Assembly: GCA_037042915.1 (NCBI GenBank)
Contig: CM073197.1
Span: 3,596,001-3,660,000, forward strand
Length of the DNA stretch: 64,000 bases
Source: Auricularia sp. M13
Taxonomy: Eukaryota > Basidiomycota > Agaricomycetes > Auriculariales > Auriculariaceae
Reading direction: 5' to 3'
In this document: positions 33,483 to 46,466 of the stretch, piece after piece
Layout of the letters: every line of letters starts with the position of its first letter
How positions within the stretch are numbered: position 1 is the stretch's first letter
Notes under the pieces: model-generated
Databases searched by the model: none
What the model was told of the DNA's origin: nothing
Seen by the model: only the letters and a program-made list of their open reading frames with translations
Translations under genes and position numbers: made by a program

Positions 33483-34071
33483 TGTATGGCTGGCTGCGCG
33501 GCCAGCCTGCGAACCGTCTCAACGCCGGCGCTTGCGTCGGATTCAGCCGAAGTAATGTTTCAAGCTACCAAGTAGTCCGCCCCTCGAAGATAATATTATT
33601 CACATGCTTCACTAATCATAGTCGGCTCCGCTCGCGCCCGGAGAACGACTGGGGAACCGAGAAATACGGCCTGTGATTACGGATTTAGGCTGGTTGCTGG
33701 CCTGTTGCCAGCAACTGTCTCCACCATGTACTCATTTCCGCGGCTCCCGCAACCTCACGGACGCGTCTCTGACTCTCTCTGACTTGTTTATGACTCGAAG
33801 TTTCAGTATATAAGGACCAGTTCGAGTAGGATAGCAATAACAACGGCTCGGAGCCCAGTTCACCCATCAGCAGCACAATCGAGTGCTTGAGCAGAATCCA
33901 AGCTTTCCCCTCTAGTCCTAGCCTTTCTAAGTCGTTCTCAATCTCTTAGCTCGTCCGAAGCGGCGGCCAACTGCGCGGATTTCGAGCAAAAGAGCATATA
34001 TTCAAGAATCAGTATTACAGAATTCTCCAGCGGCCTCTCAGTCCCTGAAGCGCGAACTTGCAATCTATACA
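33483..34071 (+). repeat. 5' LTR of gypsy element 2
   Basis: TGTATGG...ATACA, TATATAA box near 33807. Near-identical in length and sequence to 60545-61133. The LTR of element 1 shares the ends and scattered blocks (GTATGGC, CAATCTATACA) but is otherwise diverged. Confidence 0.93.
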
Positions 34072-34073
34072 AC

Positions 34074-34091
34074 TGGTGACCACACGCAAGG
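34074..34091 (+). promoter_or_regulatory. Primer binding site of gypsy element 2
   Basis: TGGTGACCACACGCAAGG, two bases after the LTR, matching element 1 in the first ten bases. Confidence 0.6.
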
Positions 34092-34567
34092 GACTAAAGC
34101 CAAAGTCCTGGGCCCCCAAGAGTACTGTGGCTCGTACAAAAGGGCCGAAACCGATCAAACCGCCGGCCAAGCCTCTTCGCTTTCTTCCCCGTCGCGGAGG
34201 ACGCACAAATACCAGACCACTACCAGAAAACAAAGTCGCTGAAATCGCGGAACCGTCTCAGAGCGCTGTCCAGCAAAGCAATAGCGCTGCAGAAGAATTA
34301 GAATCCCCGCTAACTCCGTTATCGTCAAACGACCCCCTCCTCGGGGAATTCAACGAGAATTGGCTCTCGCAGGTCTATCAAGTCCACAGTAACTCGGTAG
34401 CTCGCGCAAACGAGATTCTCCAAAGGAATCCAAACTTCCGAAGGTCGAGCTCGATAGCAACATCACCGCAGAACCGTCCACCGTCTCCATCAGTCCAGCA
34501 GCCGGCTACAATGGCGGCAAATCTAGCTCCTGTCCCGATGTTCACACCAAATGACCCTAAAGCGCCA
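34092..34567 (+). pseudogene. gag of gypsy element 2, 5' fragment
   Basis: The first in-frame ATG is at 34511, but the frame is open upstream through the PBS and aligns to element 1 (motifs SPLT.L, DPLLGEF, RANEIL, FRRSSSI), so Gag probably starts earlier, perhaps at a non-AUG codon or through an upstream exon. Coding is cut after NDPKAP by the 2.4 kb TIR element and resumes at 36974 with KFKGDDRTL. Confidence 0.7.
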
Positions 34568-36973
34568 CACCCGGGTGTCAGCACATCACAGGCTAAAAAG
34601 CCTTGGTGATGGGGGGGGAGTGACATGGCATGTTTCCCTCAAAACGCTACTGAGATACCTTCGCGAATAAAACCGCGAATATCTCAAAAGCGCACGGCCG
34701 GGGAGAAGTCCCGGCGGCAGAGGTGACGTGCTGGGCACCGGGGGCACATGTCATCGCCCCGGATGCGCCGGGATTGCCCCCGCCGCCCATCAACGTCGCG
34801 CGCTGCCCATCACCGTCGTCGTCATCGTGCCCGCCGTCGCTGACGATGACCTCCCGCTGGTGCCCATCCGCTCAGAGTTTAATATATACATATATATACC
34901 AATATAACCGCAAATTAAAGAGCTCTTTCACATGGGATAGTTGAGATACATGGAGTGAGGCTGCAAAGGAGCTACACGGCAGTTCATGTTCTCAGGCACA
35001 ACGGATAAAATACCAGGACATTTGGGCGACAGTACAGCCTGTATTGATGCGCGCTCTCAGTATATATGACCACCCATACTTCTCCTTGCTGGAAGGGGTT
35101 TTTCATAGACAGTATTGGTCTGAATATTGCCGGAAAGCTGGCAGAAGCATCTCCCAGGTCTGTAGCCCGTTCTATGAGTGTGATATTCTTCCCTGCATCC
35201 CCTCACATTTATACACACTGTATAAGCTGATACAGGGCTTTTATAAGAGCTAATTACGTCGGAACCGAGTGCTCTGGCCGTTATCACACTGTCAGACACT
35301 CATGGAGTTCAGACCCCTCCACTGCTATATAAGGGGAATCTGAAGGTTTATTTCTCTTGAAAAGGGCTCTCATACCAGGCATTTACAGTAGGAGAACAAT
35401 TGCAGGTGGGATAATGGTCCAGTGAGACAAACTTTGCTGCAGTCGGGATGTTCAATCTTTCGACCACATAACACGCTCATTACCTCACCCAGTGCTCTAA
35501 GGTTACTACATTAGAGTGAGTTCAATATTATTAAGGATTTTGAATGGTGAGAATGCGTCTAAATCTCATGGAAAGAGCACAGTGCAATGGTCTGCTATTT
35601 GCCCGAACTCAGCACCCTACGCTCAAACCTCAATCAAATAGACTTTTACTGCAGTAAACATACACCGGTACTGGTCTTTACATTGTGTGAGAAGTTACCT
35701 GACAATCGGCTGCGAGTTGCTGTCGCGGTGCATGATTTGGGTGGTTTGCTCGCTCTTGTGCTTGTACCGTACGGTGCTCAACACCAAATTTCAGTTCTTG
35801 TCCCCTCTGCACCAAACTCTGGCCACAGCTTTCTCACTATGAGCTGACCCTCTGGTCGAAATATTGGGTCTCACACGGCCGTTGTGATCTATCCATGCAC
35901 TCATTATGCTCGATGTTGAGGGCCTCTGAGCGCGCGCGGCTTATATCTCTCGCAATTCCGAACGCCCTACCTGTATATCGGCGGAGCACATCGCACAGTA
36001 CCATCTCAATGGGACGCCAGCCACTACAGTGCATTTTTTTCCCTGGCCAGCATGTGGTGCCCAGTTTCTTGCTGGCAGGTGGACACATATTCTCGATTTT
36101 CACCTGCTCTGAAAAATATCTGGCGCTCTGGATGCCTGTTCAACATAGTACACCATTACCCAGACCCTTTATACGATGGTGCCTTGGCTCCAGGTCTCTG
36201 CGGCTGTTGCTCCTGCTCGGCGGAATTGAGGCAACTACCGTATCCTCTGGTCCCTTAACGACGAGACCAAGGCTATAACGGAGCATCGAGCTCTTCGAGG
36301 CGCCTCTACGGACATTGAGGAGTTAGAAAGACATGTTGTTACGGCGTTGGACCATGCCCTGCGGTCGACACACCGTCCGCTGAGCGGTGGTAGTGACAGC
36401 ACGCAAGCATCGGACACCAGTCCAGTTTCCTACACGCTGATTACAGTCAAGTACATTGTGTGTCCTCATACCACCGGATTATGTGATATTTGAGCCACCA
36501 TATAGGCAATCTTCTTGTCCTATAGCCACAATGTCTTGTAGTATGAATGTCATCCTTTGCAAGCACTTTTGTCAGTCACAGGGAATCTGTATATCGAGTA
36601 GTTTATTCAATGTGAAAGAGCTCTAATTTGCGGTTATATTGGTATATATATGTATATACCAAACTCTGAGCGGATGGGCACCAGCGGGAGGTCATCGTCG
36701 GCGACGGCGGGCACGATGACGACGACGGTGATGGGCAGCGCGCGACGTTGATGGGCGGCAGGGGCAATCCTGGCGCATCCGGGGCGATGACATGTGCCCC
36801 CGGTGCCCAGCACGTCACCTCTGCCGCCGGGACTTCTCCCCGGCTGTGCGCTTTTGAGATATTCGCGGTTTTATTCGCGAAGGTATCTCAGTAGCGTTTT
36901 GAGGGAAACATGCCATGTCACTCCCCCCCCATCACCATGGCCTTTTAGCCTGTGATGTGCTGACACCCGGGTG
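34568..36973. mobile_element. 2.4 kb DNA element with 365 bp TIRs, no transposase seen
   Basis: Starts and ends with the palindromic decamer CACCCGGGTG; TIRs 34568-34932 and 36611-36973 match with few differences. The 8 bp duplication AAGCGCCA (34560-34567, 36974-36981) interrupts the gag frame of element 2, which reads through when it is removed. The 1.7 kb interior has only short frames without recognisable protein. Long GC-rich TIRs and 8 bp duplications fit hAT, P or KDZ families; I think a non-autonomous KDZ- or P-like derivative is possible but unproven. Confidence 0.8.
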
Positions 36974-38034
36974 AAGCGCCAAAATTCAAAGGCGATGACC
37001 GCACGCTTGTGCAGTTTCTCGACGATTACTCGCGCATGGCAGACGCCGCGCAGCTGTCTCAATACCAGAAATGCTACAAGCTCGTGGGTTATCTCTCGCC
37101 CGAGGTCCGCAAAGACGTCTAACAGTACGACGAATTCAATAGCCTCGAGGAGGCTTCGTGTCCAAATGACGCATGGAACAAGCTCGTCACGCGATTCCTT
37201 GAGGATTATCCGAATGCGAAGGAAGTTCGAGAGATCACACGCGATGATTATCGCGCGTTCGTCGAGCAGTCAAAGACGAGGACTATAAAAACCGAAGAAG
37301 AACTGAACGCATATACGCGAGAATTCAAGCGCTACACGACGAAGCTCATCAAAAAGGGGCTGGTGTCGGCCGCAGACGCAGCAACGGAGTTCTACCAGAT
37401 CCTGCTCAAGGATCTAGGTCACGATCTCACACTGGCATTGAGGTTTAAAAAGCCAGACTCGGACGATTTCTCAGTCAATGAGATCGTCGAGTGCGCACGG
37501 CGCCTCATCAAGAAACGAGCAAACAATACGGGCATTGGCCTCGTATTCGAGCCAGTAGTGATGAGCGCGCGCGTTACGACCACACTTCCGAACCCGATGG
37601 CTACGATCGTCAAGCAAGAAGAAATAGCCGCCGACGGACTCAGCGCTCTCATGGCGCGTATTGAGGCGCTTGAGAAGCAGCGCGACGCCCTGCTTAAAAA
37701 GTCCGCTACCACAACAGCAGGATCAGCGAGCTATAAGCCGCGCGATCCGTACTGTTTCTACTGTCCAGAGGACCATATGATGAGCCAGTGCCCAAAGTTG
37801 GAGAACGATCTCAGAACAGGCCGATGCAAGCACGATGAGAATAACAAAATCGTATTCCCAGACGGTTCGTGCATCTACCCAATTCCGGGCAAAAAGATAG
37901 GCGACAGGGTCGATGACTGGCACAAGGCAAAGAAAGAAAAGACCGCGAGTGCCAACACAGTCTCAGCGATGCTAGTGGAAGTCGGCGAGGAACTTGTAGC
38001 CGAAGCAGTCGAGGCGTCTACTTCACCGGTTTTC
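36974..38034 (+). pseudogene. gag of gypsy element 2, middle part with nonsense codon
   Basis: Continues Gag from 34567: capsid region with LVQFLDDYSRMADAAQLS, then TAA at 37120-37122 where element 1 reads GAG, then an open frame to the element 3 insertion. The zinc knuckle at 37753-37791 reads CX2CX3HX4C, one residue shorter than the normal CX2CX4HX4C found in element 1. The frame is cut after SPVF by gypsy element 3 and resumes at 48529 with ATKEAEETWW. Confidence 0.85.
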
Positions 38035-38381
38035 TGTAAGGACCGTAGCTTCCTTGTACGGTCGCAGGCCTCCTATTCGCGCAGTCCTGACTTCTTGTAT
38101 TTAGCTTTCTTTCTTACTGATACACATCCTGATAGTCGGGCAAAGAAGCACATAAGAGAATGAGTAAGCACTAACGTGGAGTTTGCAGCGCGTCGTGTAG
38201 CTACGTGGTTCGCTTAGGTAATGCAGTGAGAGCACATGTATTTAAAGGAGGCTCGTCCGAACGACGAGCCTCAGTCTTATATTACTGGAGCACTTGTGCC
38301 ACTCAGTTTCTACGAGTGATACGCGAGCCGGTAAACTTAAGATTCGAAGCGCAAGTCTAACTTACAAAGCTAAGACTTACA
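38035..38381 (+). repeat. 5' LTR of gypsy element 3
   Basis: TGTAAGG...CTTACA. A TATTTAAA box at 38239-38246 is followed at once by a perfect 10 bp stem with a 5-base loop (38248-38272, GAGGCTCGTC/GACGAGCCTC). The only difference from the 3' LTR is in the TATA-like box: TATTTAAA here, TATTTGAA at 48381-48388. Confidence 0.95.
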
Positions 38382-38420
38382 TTTTTTGAGTGTCAGTACT
38401 CCACTAACGACGCCTCCCAG

Positions 38421-41400
38421 ATGTCTAAGCAACGTAGGCCTGATCAACCGAAGTTGCCAGGCATGGGCGGCATCGACCCAGTGCTAGGAACACCCTCGCC
38501 GCGTCTCACTCGTCGGCAACGGCAGTTGGTTGGCGGAAGCCAGCTTACTGATCAGGTAAAGGGCCGTGGAAACGTGTCAGCTGATGAGTCAGACAGGAGA
38601 GGCAGTTCGGAGGCCACGAGAGCTGACGTGGCAGGCAATCAGGGAGAGCCAACACAAGTGGCTCTTCCGGATTCACCACTCAGCGATCTCGCTCGTTCGT
38701 CGAATACACCGTCGAATCACGGTGCTCGAGAGGTGAGTGATGAAATTGAAATCGATGATGCCCGTCATCGAACGGATGCCCGCGGGAATGCGGATGCCCA
38801 CATAGATGTGGATGAAGCTCGGGAAGAGAATTCCCCGACGGTCAGTACCGCGCGGTTGGTTAGCGCAGGTATAGGTATGGCCGAAGAGCACATAGAGGGC
38901 AGTGTAGCTCAACTGGAGCGCAGCCCGCGTAGCGATAGATCCGCCCGTACGAGTAACGGGCTGGAGGGCGGGTCGGTTGAGAACAGCACAGAGCGATCGC
39001 TGTATGCTACGCCCGCACCTGAGCCCGTAACGCCACGTAGGCGTTATAGCGTAGGACCGGGAATACACAGTCCATTCACGCATGAGGAGGCTGTGGATGC
39101 CCTGAGAAGTGGGCTGCGACTTTGGATTCTGGGAACTCGGATTCGCGCGCAAACTCCCTTTGAGGCCATTGAGCACGCGACCGAGACACGAGCGCGATAT
39201 GGACTACCTGTTCGAACTCCAGTTACACCTCCAGCGTCAGTCGCAACAGCTCCGAGCGAGGAGCTTAGTCCTGGATGGGTGACACAGCGAACAATTGCTG
39301 AGTTACCTCCTGTGACAAACGAGAACTCGGGAACGGCTAGCGCAACGGTTGTGGAGGATTTAGAGACAACTGAAAAGGTTGACTCGTTCTGGGATTACGG
39401 GAAGATCAAGGACTGGTCGGCAGAGTTCGATTCGGACTCTTCGTCCGACTGGGAAACGATGACCACGTCAACCCAGCTCGAGTATACGGATGCTGGGCGA
39501 TCTTTGACGCCACTGGATGAGCTACCGCAATCCAGTCCACCTCGTCTGCCGCGCACTGTCGAGTTCGAGTTGGGGTCGGTAAAACGAGAGCCTGACGGGA
39601 CCCTGATACGCGAGCACGCGCTCAAGACGCCGGTGAAGGGCATACCGATCTGGGGGTCGAGTACCGCGAGTAACAGCCGTGCGGTAAGGACGAACAAAGC
39701 ACTGCCGGGAGCGGTGCCAGTGCGCGCAGTCACTATTTCGAAGACCAAGGTCAAACGGGCGCGATCCAGATCCAAGTCGAAGTCGCGGAAAGCGACCAAA
39801 GATAAGGGCAAGGAAAGGGCTAAGACGCCCGAGCGAACACCATCCCCAGTGGCTGGACCGTCGACAGTACTCGAGAAAGAGACGGCGGTGCCAGTGGTGT
39901 TAGATCCAGGCGGTGACCATTCAGACGGCAGTACCGAGTCCAGCAAAAGTTCCAGAGCACATAGACATAGCCATAAGCATCGTTCTCAGACCCAGGACCG
40001 GTCAAGTCGCCGCAGAAGCTCCCAACAGCAGTCCAGACCCATTACTCGAGCGGATATCCCGTTGAGAGATCCCGCGGACAAGCTCAATAGACACAGCAAG
40101 CGCGCGCATACCGAGCGCGATGTACCACCTGGAGGATTATATTCGCGACGGTTGAATACTCCTGGACCTGAAGAAAGAGTGCGCCGTCGTAAGACGGTCG
40201 ACACCGAGCCTTCGGACGATGGAAGTGGCAGTGACAGTGGCGGAACAAGTTCATTCTCCGGTTCCGACTCGTCGAGCTCTAGTGGTAGAGAATATGGATC
40301 GTCCAGTGATGATCCTGGATCCTCTGGTAGCAGCAGTGAATCTGAGAACTCGAATGAACTTCCTGATGAAGAAGAGTTGGAACGCCGGAAGCGTCGCGGC
40401 CGCACTGCACTTCGTAAAATGAAGATGGAAACGCCTAAGTACGACGGCAAAGCCGATTTGGATATTTTCGAGGCCTGGATATTCAAGTATGATACGTATT
40501 GCAGAGCTAAAGAACTGTATGGTTCGTATGCTGTTGAAGCAATGGCTTACGCACTCGAAGGAGAAGCGATGGCTTGGTATATGCGGCATGTTGCTCTAAC
40601 CAAGCTGAAGAAATGGACAGTAGACCGAGTATACCGAAAACTGTACGAGCATTGCTTTCCCGTGCAGTTTCGTGATGATCTTCGCCGGAAGTTGCTTAAA
40701 TCGAAGCAGAAAGGACGGGCAGTCAAGGATTATGCGAAGGACATCGAGAACCTCGCCGTACGGTATGCTGAGATTGATGGTTACACACGAAAGCGTATAT
40801 TCTGGGATGGTGTCGATAATTATATTCGGATGTTTTGGCTCGAGAAAGGCCGCAGCGTGGATCGTGATAGTTATCGCACTTTGGTGCATTATGCTCAACG
40901 GGCAGAACTGCGCGAGCTGGAACGGAGACGAGGAGAACGGGCCCAGCGGGAGGAGCCTGTTGAGCGACCCAGTCGCGAGAAACCGGGGAGCGATTCCCGC
41001 AAACGGGCAGGACCCCGGACACGCTTCCGGAGTCGGCCCAAGGAGTCACATGAGACCCACGCCGGTCAATCCCGAAGTGCGGGGAACGCGTCTGTTCACG
41101 CGATGGGTGTCAATCGTCGTGATAAGCCCAAACGCGGAGCCGGTGGAGAGCGTGGTCGTCAATCATCTCGATTGACACCAGAAGAATATGCCGAGCACCG
41201 AGCCAAGAAACTGTGTTTTACGTGTCACCAACCCAACCACGACGCCAGATCGTGTCCATTGAATAGAGAGGCCGAACCACGAGGTGCCAGAATTGCGGCA
41301 GTCGTGCCGAGTCGTAATCCAACGGTTGGGGACTCTGATAAACCCCGGGTTCGATGCAAGAATCGCCCAGTACCCGCGAGACTCGTGCGGCTCATGATGG

Positions 41401-44400
41401 CGATGCCCTCTGCCAACATTCCCATCTTCGACATCTCTCGAGCCAGCTCTGAGACCATCACCTTGCTCATTAGGGCTGCGTTCGCCGATTGGCACCACGA
41501 GGGAACCGCACGTCGCGCCGGCTACGACTCGCCGCTCGACCGTTGGTCGGTTGCCAGTCACGAGGCCCCGCAGGGCGAGTTCGTACCACTCGACACGTGG
41601 AACGTCTGGGATGAGCTGCATCATGGCTCTTATCTCATCCGCCGCGACGAGCTGGTGGTCGGACAGAGCGGTCTCGATGTGACGTCCTTCCTGCTGGCCG
41701 GACTTTCAATCCATCCCTCCGACGCTCACCGCGTCTTCGTCGCCAACCTTACACCACTTCCGTGGGTGGACGACAGCATGCCATACGAACAGGCGCACAC
41801 CCTCATTCGCGGCTCCTTCCACCTCGTCACCGATTATGTCCACGCGCATTGGCTCGGACTGTCGCAGAGCGAGCGCTGGGTTGTCCAGTGCGATGCAATC
41901 GACATCTGGGTTCTGGACATCGCAACCAATCGCTGCTACCAGACGTCCGTCGAGCTACTGCGTAACGGGATTACGTTGTACGAGGTGCTCAAGTCGCCTG
42001 AATTCTTTAATAAGACGGGCGCGCTGGTGCGCAACAAACGTTATCGCGGACCTGGAGATGACTCCCTCTACAGGTGCGCACCCATCTTCTCGCGTCAGCG
42101 CCTCAGCCCGGAGCTAACTGGCTCGTGCCAGACTCCCCTCCGCCTGAGCGCTATCGTGCGATCGCTAGGCACTACGGTTGGAAACATCGGCAATCGGTTT
42201 TGCGCTTTGAGGACGACTACTTCCTATATCAGCACTCTTCCTTCCTTCAATCCCCTGAAAGGTCTCCTGGGCGTCGCTGCCACTACCTTGGACCCGACCT
42301 CGATGCTGCGGCTGCCGCCCTTCAGCTCTGGCTGGCGGATGGCGCTGTCCGCGCCGAGTACTCGGTTCCTGTGGAGCGCGGCGGTACACCCGTTTCAGCG
42401 GATCCGATGCAGGCTAACAGCGATTCTCCCCCGCCTCTACTTTCCGTTTCAGATTCCTCCGCATCTCACGCTGGATCGGATGCGCGCGTCCCCGTCGGGG
42501 AAACGACTCAGATGCCCTACAAGATCTACTACAGCCAGCAAGAGTTCATCGACGACATCATTGGTCAAGAAGCATCTTCGGACGCCGAGAGTAGCGTCGG
42601 CACGATCTCGCGCTGGACTTGGGCTGGCGAGCCTGCGTGCATTCGCAGCGGGCCCGGCGAGATCGGCACCCCTGCCGAAGAGACTTACGCGGCTTCTATC
42701 TGATGAGCGCGTCGATCACCTGACACGGGTAGCTATGCGTGTAAAGAACGAGTCGAGAATGTTACCCATGCCTGTCGCTGTATCAGTTCTGATTAACGGC
42801 CAGGAATGTTCAGCCTTGATTGATTCTGGCTCCCTCACGGATTTCATGTCCACGACTTTAGCGGATCAACTGAAGATCCCGCTGAGACGTAAGCGCGAAC
42901 CGTTGGAGCTACAATTGGCAATTATCGGATCCCATTCAAAGGTACACGTGGAATGCGATACTCGGTTTGAGTATCAAGGAATTAATGAGGTCCGAACTTG
43001 GGACATAGCCAATGTCGATACATATGACATTGTATTGGGAACACCGTTTATCTATCAGCACTCTGTGATGATCGGACTCAATCCCACACGAGTATACATC
43101 GGGTCAAGGAAGTCATTACCTCTGGAAGGGAAATCTATGTTGGTACTCCGTTCAGGATTGACCATGGTAGAACAGCTAGGCATAGACGAGATGCGTCAGC
43201 AAATACATCGGGAAGCAAGTGATCTATTTTTATCGGCGGCCAATACCCCGTTACCGCCATTACGAGCCATCAACCACGAAATACCCTTGAAGGATGAAAA
43301 TAAAACTTATCCTTATAGGCAGTCTTTGTGCCCAGAGCCATGCCGGAAGCAATGGATAGAGAAAAAGACGGCCTATTTGAATACTGGAAGATGGAAATAC
43401 TCTGCGGGCGGAAACTGTTGCCCGCTCATGATCATTCCGAAGCCGAAAACCAAGGAGGGTGAATTGAGGATACGGACCGTCATAGATACTCGGCCACGAA
43501 ACGCGAACACCATCAAGGTGGCGGCCCCTTTACCCGATATAGAAGAGATTCTCAGGGCAGTTGTCAAACGGAAGTACCGAAGTTTGATCGACGGAACGGA
43601 TGCATATGAGCAAATTCGGGTGAAGCCTGAACACGTACCACGTACATTGTTCAATACTCCAGATGGGACTATGGTCAGCTTGGTCATGCAAATTGGGGAT
43701 TGCAATGCGCCAGCTACCTACCAAACCTTGATGAATCATATCTTCGCTCCGTATATCGGCGTGTTCATGGCCGTGTATTTGGATGACATCATCGTTTATT
43801 CGGACACCGCTGAGGAACATCTCAATCACCTCCGCACTATTCTTGATGTCTTGAGGAAAGAGAAATTTTACCTCAATCCCAAGAAGATGCAGTTATTTGC
43901 TGAAGAGCTCGACATTCTGGGTCACGTGATTGACGATCGCGGGATCAAGATGGATCCGCGGAAGGTAGAAAGCGTGCTTGCCTGGCCAGCGCCTACGAGT
44001 AAGGGAGTGCTTATGTCATTCCTCGGTTCTGTGGGGTTTTTGGCACCAAACTGCAAGGGAATCAGGATACCGATGGGGGTGCTCTCAGGCTTAACAGGCA
44101 GCACCAAAGCGTTCAAGTGGACACCTACCACACAAAGAGCGTTTGACGAAGTGAAGCGAATTGTTCACGAGTACCGGGATCGCCGACGGCATGCTCTCGA
44201 CTACACGATGAAAGCTGGCGCGATCAATCTGGTCACTGATGCCTCATTAACTGGAGCTAGCGGATATATTTGCCAAGGGGATGACTTGAAAACCGCCAAA
44301 GTTATTACCTTTTGGAGCGGAAAATTCAATAGCGCACAACGGAATTATGCGACTCACGAAAGGGAGCTGCTTGCGATAGTTGAATCACTGAAACGTTTTC

Positions 44401-45698
44401 GCTCACTACTGTTTGGTACCAAGTTTCGCATCTGCACGGATAACAAGAGCTTGGTTAGTTTCATGCAACAGTCGGAAATGTCGCATCGGCAAGCACGCTG
44501 GTACGAGCTGATCAGCTCGTTTGATTTCAGCATCGAGTACATCCCTGGGCCCGAGAATGTCCTCGCAGACGGGTTATCACGGATCTATGAGCGAGATCAA
44601 AAGGGGACCGTAAGGGATCAGGTCGAGTATGTACAAGAGAAACGGCATATACCACCTCCAGTTAGCGAGGACGAGACACCTCTGTCTAGCCAAGTATTCG
44701 TCGGACGGGCGGTGCTGATGAACGTGATGGCCGCGCGTACCTTACGATCTCGTAAGACAATCCGGCAAGCCGAGATTTACGTAGCCAGTAGTTCGGCAAG
44801 TGACTCGGAGGGCGAAAACAGGATCATTCGCCGGTCGGCGCGTCTGAAGGGCGAGACCGCTCCGCCAGCACCAGAATTGCGTCTGAGACGTCCCAATCGG
44901 GTTACGGCCAGGACCAAAACGTCCACCGCGCAATCTGACTTGGAGGGCGAGGTGATCACAAGGTCAGAGCCGCGTGGAGTGCTGGTCGAAAAGGGGTCAA
45001 TGCCAGATGGAGAAAATGGCGGAACAGCGGAAGCTGCGCAACGCACGATCGGTGGACCATCTGAGCAATCTGTGGCTGAATCGGGAGACAAGAGTTTCAA
45101 CACTCGTCAACCCCAATCCGCCACTAAAAGTCAGCTTGAGAGTGAACAAACCGACGATGTGCAAGAAGGCTTACCGGAACGGTCAGCAAACGACTCTATC
45201 GCGTACATCGCCGCGGAAAAGCCAGGGTTAGCCAAAATCATCGCTCAGAGCGTACCGGAAATCGTACTAGAGCGCGATCTGGCGGGCCGATATGATCATG
45301 ACAAGATGTTCCAGAAAATTTTGAAAGAACCGGCGGCGTACCGGAACTTCCGGGTGGAGGGCGAGGCAGGGCACCAACTTATTTTTCTGATTAGTGAACC
45401 TGGGCCTTTGCTGTGTATACCCGAAGTTACGGTTCGTGGCGTAAGAATTCGTGAGCATCTGATCGAGCAAGCACACTCGCTATTGGCACACCTTGGAGCC
45501 GAGAAGACATTGACGTACCTGCGCAACGAGGTCTGGTGGAAAGAGATGACGAGAGACGTCAAGGATTACGTAGCGTCCTGTCAGACGTGTCAGACGACCA
45601 AGGATCGCACACAGCGCGTGTTTGGACAGCTGAGACCGTTGCGGTACCCGGAGACCATGGCAGGTGATTGGAATAGATTTCGTGGGACCACTGCCTAA
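38421..45698 (+). pseudogene. gag-pol polyprotein of gypsy element 3 (to start of integrase)
   Basis: One open frame from the ATG at 38421. A long charged, serine/arginine-rich N-terminus (residues 1-660) is followed by a Gag domain (about 670-830), a zinc knuckle CX2CX4HX4C (41214-41255), a 1.3 kb stretch (about 41390-42710) that does not resemble gypsy protein, the protease triplet D-S-G (42822-42830) with LGTPF downstream, RT with YLDD (43776-43787), RNase H (VTDAS, ATHERELLAI, TDNKSLV, ADGLSR), and the integrase zinc finger ending CQTCQ. Near 45668 the frame is off by one from the integrase core, which continues at 45664-46422 in another frame. Confidence 0.85.
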
Positions 45699-46422
45699 AT
45701 CACGTTTGAAGCATGCCTGGTTTGACAGAATCTGTACTATTATTGACTTGTTCACAGCAATGGTTCACCTAGTACCAGTTCGAACTACGTACAAAGCCGC
45801 GGATATTGCGGAAGTCGTATTCGAAGCAGTTTACAAACTTCACGGCATGCCTGAAGCTATCGTTAGTGATCGGGATACGTTGTTCACCAGTTTGTTCTGG
45901 CAGCAACTCACCGAGCTCACCGGAACTCAACTGCGAATGTCGACGTCCTATCACCCGCAAACGGACGGTGCGACAGAAAGGGCAAACCGTACCCTGGGAC
46001 AGATGATTAGGCAATGTGTGGCGACGGACCAGAAGAACTGGGCCGAGAAACTCGCCTCGATTGAGTTTGCAATGAATAGCGCTACTAGCGCTACAACGGG
46101 GTTTAGCCCATTTTACCTGAACTACGGTCAGCATCCGCGAAGCGTGACCTGGGATCGGGACAGCGAATATCCCGGCGTCCAAAGGTTTATTGAGAGCACC
46201 CGTGAAGCGGCGATGGCGGCCCATGATGCCATTATCGCAGCGCGAGTCTCGCAAACATACCATGCCAATAAATTGCGCCGGGATGCACCGTTCGAGAAGG
46301 GCCACTGGGTGTATCTGGACACCAAGAACCTTAGTATCCCGAAATACCACGCGCGGAAGCTCGTACCAAAATTTATTGGGCCATTTTTGATAACCAGAGT
46401 CACTGAACCTGGTAACAAATGA
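45664..46422 (+). pseudogene. Integrase core of gypsy element 3, out of frame with pol
   Basis: Frame with IGIDFVGPLP (first D), VSDRDTLF (second D) and TDGATERAN (E), a DD35E arrangement, then WVYLDTKNLS and KFIGPFLI, usual for this gypsy lineage. It ends at a TGA near 46420 because of another one-base shift; the protein sense continues (ELPRDMRKR, then IHPVFHADLLRMH) in two further frames. There is no splice site that would explain the shifts. Confidence 0.85.
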
Positions 46423-46466
46423 CGAGCTGGAATTGCCGCGAGACATGAGGAAGCGGGATCCATCCG

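Noticed and set aside
38673-39176. 167-codon minus-strand ORF antisense to element 3 gag
   Set aside because: Unlike the antisense genes of elements 1 and 2, it has no splice structure, TATA box or homologue; it is a shadow of the gag frame.
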